Below are positions 8,412 to 15,623 of a stretch of DNA of 37,274 nucleotides, in pieces. Position 1 is the first letter of the stretch, and every line of letters starts with the position of its first letter. The DNA is from Halococcus morrhuae DSM 1307. Its GTDB lineage: Archaea; Halobacteriota; Halobacteria; Halobacteriales; Halococcaceae. The stretch covers positions 214 through 37,487 of the forward strand of contig NZ_AOMC01000107.1 of the NCBI RefSeq assembly GCF_000336695.1, in the 5' to 3' direction. Under the pieces are notes generated by a model. That model searched no databases and was not told where the DNA came from. It saw only the letters and a list, made by a program, of their open reading frames with translations. A program made the translations under genes and the position numbers.

Positions 8412-8627
8412 ATGCCTCCAGAGGGCTACACGACAATCACGGTTAGTGACAGATTAGCTGCCAAACTCACTCGGATCATGGTGCGTCATGATTGCTCCAG
8501 CTACGCTGAAGCAATCAAGTATGCTGCCGATACAACACTTATTCAAGAAGATGAAATCACTATACGAGAGCTTGTTCAACTCCTCGCCGAACGTGTGGAC
8601 GAGGTAGACGAAAGCGTTTTACAGTAA
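8412..8627 (+). CDS. Small ribbon-helix-helix-like DNA-binding protein
   Basis: A 71-residue protein. Residues 7-12 (TTITVS) look like the DNA-contacting strand of a ribbon-helix-helix fold. Helix A follows at about 13-27, then a turn at HDCSS and helix B at about 29-40 (YAEAIKYAAD). The acidic C-terminal third is helical. This resembles antitoxin or CopG-type repressors, but no toxin gene is adjacent and I cannot name a family. The gene is visibly AT-richer than its neighbours, uses codons such as ATA and TTA, and lies among IS remnants, which argues for transfer. It is probably leaderless with a TATA box inside its own operators. A second operator pair overlaps its stop codon. Confidence 0.65.
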   Translation: MPPEGYTTITVSDRLAAKLTRIMVRHDCSSYAEAIKYAADTTLIQEDEITIRELVQLLAERVDEVDESVLQ

Positions 8628-8639
8628 AATTTACGGTAA
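8617..8639. promoter_or_regulatory. Second TTACNGTAA operator pair
   Basis: TTTTACAGTAAAA (8617-8629, symmetric about 8623) overlaps the TAA stop of the small gene. TTACGGTAA (8631-8639) is centred at 8635. The 12-bp centre spacing is identical to that of the upstream pair, so the same protein probably binds both sides of its gene. The intervening aaattt could also act as a TATA element on either strand. Confidence 0.5.
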
Positions 8640-8675
8640 GCCCTCAAATCGAGGGTTGAAGCTACACTTACGCGA

Positions 8676-8701
8676 TTCACCCTCGCGGTCAAGCCGCGAG
8701 G
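8676..8701 (-). repeat. IS200/IS605-type right-end hairpin, copy 2
   Basis: CCTCGCGG (8681-8688), loop TCAAG (8689-8693) and CCGCGAGG (8694-8701) form the same 8-bp hairpin as copy 1, with compensated stem changes and an identical loop. TTCAC precedes it at 8676-8680. On the minus strand a few codons end in ECLAA and a stop inside the loop, resembling SPAA-stop at the window's last tnpB. The rest of that element is gone; 8702-8816 shows no other recognisable feature. Confidence 0.55.
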
Positions 8702-8816
8702 CACTCTCGCTGTATTTCCTGTAGACCGACTTTCGTCCGATTTTCGAGATCGAAATCGGTGGTCGGATTGTTTCCATCTAGAAAGAACCATCACGGGAGG
8801 CGGTAGTGATGTTCGT

Positions 8817-9620
8817 ATGGCTCTCAGATCGTATCTAACCGGTGCAAGCCGACTCTACCGTCGCGACGGGTTCGATTCGGTCTTTCACCGCGGTCTCGAA
8901 AAGGTCGAGCGGGACGTGGGCAATGCACTCCCCGCCATCGGCGATACCCTCTGTCGAGCGCTGTCCGTCCGAGAGCTGCGTGGCTACCAATCGTCCGAGG
9001 ACGACCTCACCGATGTCATCGACACGGCGTACGACTATCGGGGCTACGGTGCGTATCGATCCATCGAGCCGATGCAGATCCGTTCGGAGCTCCGGGACTT
9101 CGTCGAAGCGGTCGCTGCAAGCGATCCCGAGACGGTGTGTGAAATCGGCACCGCTCGCGGCGGGAGCTACTACGTTTGGGCGCAGTATCTCGCTGCCTCG
9201 AACTACCTCAGCATCGACCTTCCCGGCGGCCGTTTCGGCGGCGGGCACTCGCTCAGACGAGCCGAGTTCCTTCGTGACGTCTGTGACCGTCCGGACGTCG
9301 ACCAGGCATTTCTCCGCGGCGATTCCCACTCACCGGCGACCGCTCGCCACGTCGAGGAGATTCTCGATGGTGATGCCATCGACTTCCTGTTTATCGACGG
9401 CGATCACACCTACGACGGTGTCAAAGACGACTTCGAGCGGTATTCACCGTTCGTCGCCGACGGCGGACTCATCGCGTTCCACGATATCGTCACTATCGAC
9501 CACGACCCCGACTGCGAGGTCGACCGATTTTGGCACGAACTCCGTGAGGAGTACGAGACGACCGAGATCGTTGCCGATCCACAGCAGGATCGCGGGGGAG
9601 TCGGTCTCGTTCACTGGTAA
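8817..9620 (+). CDS. SAM methyltransferase, CmcI-like
   Basis: Class I methyltransferase of 267 residues, CmcI/Methyltransf_24-like. After about 100 residues of N-terminal helices, motif I reads VCEIGTARGGSYY, then YLSIDLPGG. The signature FLFIDGDHTYDGVKDDF follows, with FVADGGLIAFHDIV after it. The acidic and His residues of this late block are those used for metal and SAM handling in the group. It is a distant relative of the gene at 7315-8076 and lies on the same strand across the insertion. ATG 8817 has no strong TATA block; gggagg at 8795 is too far for a normal ribosome site. A role in methylating a sugar of the local glycan is inferred from context. Confidence 0.8.
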   Translation: MALRSYLTGASRLYRRDGFDSVFHRGLEKVERDVGNALPAIGDTLCRALSVRELRGYQSSEDDLTDVIDTAYDYRGYGAYRSIEPMQIRSELRDFVEAVAASDPETVCEIGTARGGSYYVWAQYLAASNYLSIDLPGGRFGGGHSLRRAEFLRDVCDRPDVDQAFLRGDSHSPATARHVEEILDGDAIDFLFIDGDHTYDGVKDDFERYSPFVADGGLIAFHDIVTIDHDPDCEVDRFWHELREEYETTEIVADPQQDRGGVGLVHW

Positions 9621-9645
9621 CGAGTCCATCGCTGTCGACGACTCG

Positions 9646-10506
9646 TCACGATACGGACGTCACATTGAGGAACGCGTCGGCCGAACGAGGGTAGGCAGTG
9701 CAGTAAATCACCAGCGGATTGAGAACGATACTGCTGGCTGCAATGACGATTGGCAGCAGTGAATCGGTGTTTTTCCGATGCACGACGACGCGCGCCCGGA
9801 TCATCTTCGCCAAGGTGACGAAATTTCGAACGCTCGGGGCGTACATATCGTCGTTGTCCGGGTGGATCGACTGTGTGTCCAGTATCGCTCGCATCGGGAC
9901 GCCGGCATCGGCAAGCCGCAACGATAGATCGACGTCCTCGACGCGCAGCGGCATCGCCGGATCGAACACCTGCCCCGAAAGCACGTCCCGATATATCCCT
10001 CGGGGAACGATCACGCCATCACCGGGAACGTAGTTCACCTCGGCAACCCCGGACAGCGAATCGACGCGATACGGGAGCGTAAACCGATACTGTGAGAGGA
10101 GGCGTACGCACGTCCGTTCCGACGACACGCGGTAGTTGCGCCGGGCCGTCGTCCATACCGCGTCCGGCGTGACTCGCTCGGAAAGCGTCCGCAAGTATCC
10201 GTCGGGGAACAGCGTATCGTGATTGTAACAGCAGATGTACTGCCCATCGCTTTCGCGGATGCCTCGGTTGATGCCCCGGCTGAAGCCTCGATTTTGCTCG
10301 TTTTCGACTATCCGTACCGAATCGTCCCCTGAGTGGGCGTTCCGAAGCAACTGCAGCGTGTCGTCCTGGCTGTTGTTGTCCACGACGACGATCTCGTAGT
10401 CGGTAAACGACTGTTGCTCGACCGATTCGAGCGTCCGGAGGATCGCCTCTCCCGCGTTCCACGTGAGAAATACGAGCGAGAACAGCGGTCGTGAGTCCGT
10501 CTCCAT
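9646..10506 (-). CDS. GT2 family glycosyltransferase
   Basis: Family 2 glycosyltransferase of 286 residues (GT-A fold). The N-terminus FSLVFLTWNAGEAILRTLES and VVVDNNSQDDT bind the nucleotide sugar. NRGFSRGINRG is the rhamnosyltransferase-like GT2 signature, and YNHDTLFPDG carries the N-H-D that replaces D-x-D. VEDVDLSLRL is the ED motif with the likely catalytic base. A C-terminal hydrophobic stretch (about 250-275) may anchor it to the membrane. ATG 10506 is preferred to the adjacent GTG 10509. Its similarity to rhamnosyltransferase-type GT2 enzymes and the nearby rml genes make dTDP-rhamnose a plausible donor, though this is inference. Confidence 0.85.
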   Translation of the reverse strand: METDSRPLFSLVFLTWNAGEAILRTLESVEQQSFTDYEIVVVDNNSQDDTLQLLRNAHSGDDSVRIVENEQNRGFSRGINRGIRESDGQYICCYNHDTLFPDGYLRTLSERVTPDAVWTTARRNYRVSSERTCVRLLSQYRFTLPYRVDSLSGVAEVNYVPGDGVIVPRGIYRDVLSGQVFDPAMPLRVEDVDLSLRLADAGVPMRAILDTQSIHPDNDDMYAPSVRNFVTLAKMIRARVVVHRKNTDSLLPIVIAASSIVLNPLVIYCTAYPRSADAFLNVTSVS

Positions 10507-10614
10507 CACTGGTTTGCTGGTCGACAGTGCATTGGTGAAACGGTCATGGATCGTGGTTTCGTTCCATCGACGTTGCTATCAGACTGACGACCGAGTCGTC
10601 TCGATCACGTTCGG

Positions 10615-11712
10615 CTATCGGATCCACGTGGTGAAGATGGTGCGAGCGAGGCCGAGTGCGTAGCCGAGTTTCGGCTTTTTCGTCGTTCCGGTTTCACGCT
10701 GTGCAATGGAGACCGGGATCTCTCGGATCCGCAGCCCGTTCTTGCGGGCTTCGATGATCAGTTCGGGCGCACTGAACCGCTCTTCGGTGAGTGTGAGGTC
10801 GCCGAGCTTTGACCCACGAATCGCGCGAAATCCGTTCGTGCAGTCGGTCATGTCCGACTTGGTGATCACGTTGATCACTTTCGTGAACAGTCTAATTCCC
10901 GCTCGGCGAGCGACACCGTTCCCTGATTCATCGACGCCTGCATACCGTGATCCGACCACGTAATCCGCTTCATCAGCGGCGATCGGCGCGACGAGCGCGT
11001 CGAGCTGTTCGATCGGATGTTGGCCATCGGCGTCGATCGTGACGACGATGTTCGCACCGCGTTGCTGGGCGAGTTCGAAGCCCGTCTTGAGTGCGCCGCC
11101 CTGTCCCTGATTGAGCGGATGCTCGACGGCAGTCGCCGCGGTCGTCGCAACCCGATCGACCGTTCCATCGGTCGATCCATCGGAGACGACGAGCGTTTCG
11201 ACCGCGTAGTCGTGGACCGATTTCGGTAGCGAACTGACGACGTTTCGGATGCTTTCGGCCTCGTTGTAGGCGGGAATCACCACACAGACCGTTCGTTCCG
11301 TGCTGGTGTCGCTACTGGCTGTCTCGGTGGCTCGCTCCACTGCGAGATCCCGCGTGAGTTCGGTGATCGACAGTTGGTTGCTCCGCACCTGTGCCAACAG
11401 ATACAGGACGAGCAGCACCAGCGCGCTGTTGGCGAGCAACGACACGATGAGCGACCGGCGTTCGACGTGAAACGCCGCCGCGAGGGCACTGTACACGGCT
11501 GGAAACGCCCCGGCGGCGAACACGCCGAGCGAGAGGGTGATCGCGATCAGGAACTCCTGCCGCGAGAACGTGGTTCGGTAGCGCTCGAACCCCCAGAGGA
11601 AAATCACGACGGCGAGGCCGATGAGGAACGCGGTGAGCGTGCCACTGTCGAGACCGAAGGCTTGCAACACGGGTCCGTTTGCAGTCTGTAGGCCTGCTTC
11701 CCACACCGGCAT
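10615..11712 (-). CDS. DUF2304-GT2 fusion, dolichol-phosphate sugar transferase-like
   Basis: A 365-residue fusion. Residues 20-125 hold three hydrophobic helices of the DUF2304 type. Residues 140-320 are a GT2 domain like dolichol-phosphate mannose or glucose synthase: VVIPAYNEAESI, VVSDGSTDGT, and the metal-binding DADGQHP. NGFRAIRGSK is shared with archaeal members. Such enzymes load a sugar on a polyprenyl phosphate, which a GT39-type enzyme such as that at 1521-3416 could then use outside. The two domains are often separate neighbouring genes in archaea; here they form one frame. A ctaatag block (minus strand, 11743-11749) may be its TATA element. Confidence 0.85.
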   Translation of the reverse strand: MPVWEAGLQTANGPVLQAFGLDSGTLTAFLIGLAVVIFLWGFERYRTTFSRQEFLIAITLSLGVFAAGAFPAVYSALAAAFHVERRSLIVSLLANSALVLLVLYLLAQVRSNQLSITELTRDLAVERATETASSDTSTERTVCVVIPAYNEAESIRNVVSSLPKSVHDYAVETLVVSDGSTDGTVDRVATTAATAVEHPLNQGQGGALKTGFELAQQRGANIVVTIDADGQHPIEQLDALVAPIAADEADYVVGSRYAGVDESGNGVARRAGIRLFTKVINVITKSDMTDCTNGFRAIRGSKLGDLTLTEERFSAPELIIEARKNGLRIREIPVSIAQRETGTTKKPKLGYALGLARTIFTTWIR

Positions 11713-11863
11713 TGTTGCCTGTTCGGTCTCTCGACGACATGACTATTAGCGCTTGTGGCTGCAGTCCCGTTCTGCCCGGTGGTGGCTGCTGCCAGACCCG
11801 CTGGTGTCGACACTGACAAAGCACATGAGTTATGCCGACCGCTAAACCAGTATCGACTGATCG

Positions 11864-12742
11864 ATGACTGACTCGCCGGCCGTTCTCTCGGTCGATCTCG
11901 AATTCTTCACCCATCTTCCAGCCTACCGGAACGCACGCGGGCGGACCGAGCGAGACGATATCGGTCTCGCTGCTGTCGACGATCTCCTTGCCGTCTTCGA
12001 CGACTACGACGTATCGACGACGTTCTTCGTGGTTAGCGACATCGCCGAGCGCCATCCCGACTGTGTCGAACGGGTCGCCGCTGCCGGTCACGAGATCGCC
12101 TCCCACACTCACCGCCATCGCCATCTCACGACGCTGGACGAGCGCGAGCGTCGCGAGGAAATCGATCGCTCTCGGGCGCTCCTCGAAGACGTGACGGGAA
12201 CGTCGGTCACGGGATTTCGCGCGCCGTCGTTCGACACTGCTGGGGATCACTTCTCGATGCTCGCGGCAGCCGGCTACGAGTACGATTCCAGCATCGTTCC
12301 GTGTCGGTCGATTCCGGGCTGGTACGGCGGCGAACACGATATCGACAGCCCCGTGCCGGCGACGCAGGTGCAGTCGGCTGCTCCCCCCACGATCACCGAA
12401 CTGCCGGTGAGTACCTTCCCCGGGATACGCCTCCCACTCACGGGTACCTGGCTCCGATTTTTCGGCCCCCGGTATACGACCGTCGGCATGCGACTGCTCG
12501 CCCGTCGTGGGATCTGTCCGGTGCTCTACGTCCATCCGTGGGAGTTCGCCGACCTTCCGGACGTGGCAGGCGTTCCGAACCGGGTCTACTGGCACACCGG
12601 CAGCTGGATGCGCCGCTCACTGCTCAGGATACTCGACGGTCCGTTCGAGTTCGTCACCGCACGGTCGGCCGTCGAGAGCGCGACCGATAGCGACGGCGCG
12701 GCCAGCAGTACCGCCCGCGACACGGCCGTTGGAGGACGGTAG
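11864..12742 (+). CDS. Polysaccharide deacetylase (NodB/CE4 family)
   Basis: A 292-residue NodB-homology deacetylase that would remove N- or O-acetyl groups from a glycan. SVDLEFF gives the catalytic and metal Asp (D11 region), SHTHRHRHL gives the H-x-x-x-H metal ligands, and GFRAPSFDTAG is motif 3. VLYVHPWEF supplies the C-terminal His. No signal peptide is seen, so it should act in the cytoplasm, perhaps on lipid-linked or nucleotide-linked sugars. It overlaps the ribosome-binding region of the flippase-like gene, with one base between the stop and the next start, so the two are co-transcribed. Confidence 0.85.
   Translation: MTDSPAVLSVDLEFFTHLPAYRNARGRTERDDIGLAAVDDLLAVFDDYDVSTTFFVVSDIAERHPDCVERVAAAGHEIASHTHRHRHLTTLDERERREEIDRSRALLEDVTGTSVTGFRAPSFDTAGDHFSMLAAAGYEYDSSIVPCRSIPGWYGGEHDIDSPVPATQVQSAAPPTITELPVSTFPGIRLPLTGTWLRFFGPRYTTVGMRLLARRGICPVLYVHPWEFADLPDVAGVPNRVYWHTGSWMRRSLLRILDGPFEFVTARSAVESATDSDGAASSTARDTAVGGR
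12731..12735 (+). promoter_or_regulatory. Shine-Dalgarno setting the GTG start at 12744
   Basis: GGAGG at 12731-12735 lies eight bases before GTG 12744, inside the end of the deacetylase gene. It fixes the start of the downstream membrane protein, whose frame is otherwise open back to 12507, and indicates coupled translation. Confidence 0.6.
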
Positions 12743-12743
12743 C

Positions 12744-13781
12744 GTGGTGGACGCAAAACACCGAAAACGGCTGTTCAGAGTGGCCCAGTATCTCCTTGGG
12801 GCGCTCACGCTCGCATGGGTGCTTGGACAGGTCGAATGGGAGCGCACGGTATCGCTGTTCGCTTCCGTCTCCATCGAAACGAGCGTGGCGCTCGTCGCCG
12901 TGAGCGGAGTTGGACTTCTCGTTGCGCTTGCCATGTGGCACGTGCTGCTCGACAGGATCGAGGACACGCGCTTTCGGGCCGCCATCGACACCGGTCTCAT
13001 CGTCCTCTTCGTCAACCATCTCCTGCCATCACGGCTGTCGGGGCGGGCCGTTGCACCGTTCGTCGTCCACCATCGGACCGGCATGGCGTATTCGGGTGCT
13101 GTCGGGGTTTCGGGCGTTCACACCGGCCTGTATGCGCTTCTGTATGGTTTCGTTGCATTCCTCGGTCTCGTCCTCAGTGTGGGCCAACTGCCGCTGGGAC
13201 TTGCGCTCGTTCTCGTGCTCTCGACCGCACTGTATGCCGCTGCCGGAACGGTTGTGTTGCTCGCCGGTATCAATCTCAGCGCCGTCGAGCGCATCGCCGG
13301 CGGGATCGAGATCATTGCTCGCCGGGTTCCGATCGTGGGCGATCGGCTTGCAGCACTTGCCAAAAAACTCCCCGAGTTCTCGGCGGCATCCGCGGATACC
13401 TTCCGCACGCTGCTGCGCGACCCCGTTGCGATCGTCTCCTACACGGCCGGGTTCGTGGTTGCACAGTTGATCGTCCCCGGCCTGCGAGTGTGGCTGATCT
13501 TCGAGAGTCTCGGCGTCAGTCTGGAGCCAGCACTCTTCCTTCCGTTCTATCTCGTCATGGCATACAGCGTCACGCTGTTACCACTCACGCCGGGCGGCGT
13601 CGGCGTCACCGAGGCGACGGCGACGGCGGTGTTTATCGCCCTCGGCGTGCCGAGTACGGCGATCGTCACGGCGATTTTCGTCGATCGACTGCTCGGCTCC
13701 TATCTCCCGGCGCTCGTCGGGTGGTATCCCTCCCTCAAGATGGATCTCTCGAAACTCGTCGAGTCACCGAGTCAGGAGTGA
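12744..13781 (+). CDS. Flippase-like membrane protein (UPF0104/AglD C-terminal type)
   Basis: A 345-residue integral membrane protein of the lysylphosphatidylglycerol synthase TM/UPF0104 family, with about eight hydrophobic helices. Diagnostic pieces are NHLLPSRLSGRAVAPF near residue 90 and LPLTPGGVGVTEAT near residue 285, the two conserved loops of this family. In haloarchaea such domains accompany glycosyltransferases (for example the C-terminus of AglD) and are suspected of lipid-linked sugar handling. Here the domain stands alone and follows a deacetylase. GTG 12744 is chosen from the GGAGG site; GTG 12747 is the next codon. The biochemical role is unproven. Confidence 0.8.
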   Translation: MVDAKHRKRLFRVAQYLLGALTLAWVLGQVEWERTVSLFASVSIETSVALVAVSGVGLLVALAMWHVLLDRIEDTRFRAAIDTGLIVLFVNHLLPSRLSGRAVAPFVVHHRTGMAYSGAVGVSGVHTGLYALLYGFVAFLGLVLSVGQLPLGLALVLVLSTALYAAAGTVVLLAGINLSAVERIAGGIEIIARRVPIVGDRLAALAKKLPEFSAASADTFRTLLRDPVAIVSYTAGFVVAQLIVPGLRVWLIFESLGVSLEPALFLPFYLVMAYSVTLLPLTPGGVGVTEATATAVFIALGVPSTAIVTAIFVDRLLGSYLPALVGWYPSLKMDLSKLVESPSQE

Positions 13782-13820
13782 AACGAGAACCTATATCCTC
13801 GTTGCAGTATCATGGCTGGC

Positions 13821-15365
13821 ATGACACGGACGTTCGTCGTCGGTCTCGACGGTGCGGGCTGGCGATTGCTCGAACCGTGGATCGAGGCCGGTGAGCTCCC
13901 GAATCTCGCTTCACTTCGGTCCGGCGGCGTGTGGGCCGAGAGCCGGAGCTGCCTCCCGCCCGTGACGTTCCCGAACTGGAAGTGTTATTCTTCCGGTAAG
14001 GATCCCGGCGGCTTCGGCGTGTTCTGGTTCGAAAACGTCGATCTCGCGAACGAACGCATCGAAACGACCGACAGCCGGGATTTCCACACTGCGGAGCTGT
14101 GGGACTATCTCAACGACGCCGGCCGTTCGACGGGCGTCGTCAATATGCCGACGATGTATCCGCCGCGTGAACTCGACGGTGTCGTCGTCTCCGGCGGACC
14201 GAGCACCGTCGAGGGGGAGTATCGCTCGATCAGCTCGGGCTACACGTACCCCGAGGGACTCGATCAGCAGCTCACCGAGGAGTTCGATTACCGAGTCCAT
14301 CCCGAACCGCTCCTCTCCTCGAACGAGGAACGTGGTGCGGAAGTCGACGCCATTCTCTCGGTGCTCGAAAGCCGCTTCGAAGTCGCACTGCGGCTGTTCG
14401 AGGAGCAGGAGCTCGATTTCATGCACGTGACGCTGTTTTATCTCAACGTCCTGCATCACTTCTTCTGGGACGACGAGCCAACGCTGCGGGCGTGGAAACT
14501 CGTCGACGAGTGGCTTGGACGACTGAACGATCTCGACGACACCAACCTCGTCGTTCTCTCGGATCACGGGAGCGCGCCGACGACGACGGAGTTCTACATC
14601 AACGAGTGGCTTGCCGAGAACGACTACCAGTCCCGCGAACGGACCATCGAGGACGTCCTCCGAACGGTCGGTCTCGATCGGGAGAACGTTCTGCGTGTCG
14701 CAAAACGTGTTGGTGCCGTCGACGTCCTGAAACGAGCCGTTCCCGAACGGCTTCAACAGCTGGTCCCACAGCGAGCGGGTGTCAAGCGCGGACGGAAACT
14801 CGAAGCGATCGATCTCGATCGGACGAGCGCCGTCGCGAGTTCACAAGGCCCGGTCTATCTCAACCCCTCGTTCGAGACCGACGCACTCCGCGACGAACTC
14901 ATCGGGACTCTCCGATCGGTATCGGACGAGGAGGGGGAACTGTTTACTGCAGTCCATCGCGGTGAGGACGTTTACTCCGGTCCATATCTCGACCAAGCAC
15001 CGGAAATCGTCGTCGACCAGCGTCCAGGCGTCCACGTCAACGATGGAGTCGGCGGTGGCTCGATCCATACCGATCCCGACCGCTGGGCAGCGGAGAACAC
15101 ACCACACGGCATCTTCGTCGCCAATGGCCCCGATTTCGACACTCGCGGTGAGATCGACCGGATCAGTATCCTCGATATCGCACCGACGCTACTGGTCACG
15201 AACGGAACTGACGTTCCAGGGGACATGAACGGTGACGTGCTGCCGATCTTCACTGAGAACCCCTCGTGGGAATCACGCGATCCAATACAGCTGGACCGAA
15301 ACGACACGAAGCAACACTCCGAACAGGTCTCGGACCGACTCAAGCAGCTTGGATATATGGAGTAA
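13821..15365 (+). CDS. Alkaline phosphatase superfamily hydrolase
   Basis: A 514-residue member of the type I phosphodiesterase/nucleotide pyrophosphatase group. TFVVGLDGAGWRLL holds the first metal Asp; PPVTFPNWKCYSSGK holds the likely nucleophile Thr. LVVLSDHGSAP supplies Asp-His, and a later GSIHTDP gives another His. The ends match cytoplasmic archaeal homologues seen in glycan clusters. No signal peptide is visible. ATG 13812 is in frame, but ctatatcc at 13791-13798 is 27 bases before ATG 13821, so I prefer 13821 as a leaderless start. The substrate, perhaps a nucleotide sugar or phosphoglycan, is unknown. Confidence 0.82.
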   Translation: MTRTFVVGLDGAGWRLLEPWIEAGELPNLASLRSGGVWAESRSCLPPVTFPNWKCYSSGKDPGGFGVFWFENVDLANERIETTDSRDFHTAELWDYLNDAGRSTGVVNMPTMYPPRELDGVVVSGGPSTVEGEYRSISSGYTYPEGLDQQLTEEFDYRVHPEPLLSSNEERGAEVDAILSVLESRFEVALRLFEEQELDFMHVTLFYLNVLHHFFWDDEPTLRAWKLVDEWLGRLNDLDDTNLVVLSDHGSAPTTTEFYINEWLAENDYQSRERTIEDVLRTVGLDRENVLRVAKRVGAVDVLKRAVPERLQQLVPQRAGVKRGRKLEAIDLDRTSAVASSQGPVYLNPSFETDALRDELIGTLRSVSDEEGELFTAVHRGEDVYSGPYLDQAPEIVVDQRPGVHVNDGVGGGSIHTDPDRWAAENTPHGIFVANGPDFDTRGEIDRISILDIAPTLLVTNGTDVPGDMNGDVLPIFTENPSWESRDPIQLDRNDTKQHSEQVSDRLKQLGYME

Positions 15366-15572
15366 TCCCACCAACGATCGGTTGATAGGTGTGTTCAGGG
15401 GAACGATCATCGCCGATCTTCGGACGAATGTCCCTTGCTTCTCCCGCTATCGGAGGACTGACCGAACAGGACCCAAGAGAGCCGGTCAACGAAACACATC
15501 GGTCGTTTCGGCGATGACACGAACGATCCGATTCGTCGTGCGCCGAGAGATCGTGACCGCGGCGGGCGTCTC
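15366..15572 (+). other. Intergenic stretch before the tnpB element
   Basis: No convincing gene is seen. A short frame (15511-15576) could encode a 21-residue peptide whose stop lies inside the mobile element's end, so it could be the start of a gene cut off by the insertion, but it is too short to judge. Confidence 0.3.
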
Positions 15573-15623
15573 GTGACATCCTCCCACCCTACCGCTCGCC
15601 TGACGGCTCGCGCTTGAGGGTGG
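15573..15623 (-). repeat. Right-end hairpin of the tnpB element
   Basis: CCACCCT (15584-15590) pairs with AGGGTGG (15617-15623) around a GC-rich loop. The tnpB stop codon (15589-15591) overlaps the stem. The outer edge reads GGAGGATGTCAC on the minus strand, the same border as the element at 32806-33220 (GGAGGATGTCAA). In TnpB systems this region is the guide-RNA scaffold, and sequence just outside it is the guide. Confidence 0.6.

Larger units (their letters stand above)
8345..8666. repeat. 13-bp inverted repeat bounding the small RHH cassette
   Basis: TGTAGCTTCAACC (8345-8357) is repeated perfectly in inverted orientation as GGTTGAAGCTACA (8654-8666). The pair encloses the small gene and nearly all its operator copies, giving a unit of about 322 bp. 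A small hairpin, CCCTC-aaatc-GAGGG (8641-8655), touches the right arm. The arms could be ends of a miniature mobile unit or a long stem in a read-through transcript. Confidence 0.5.
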
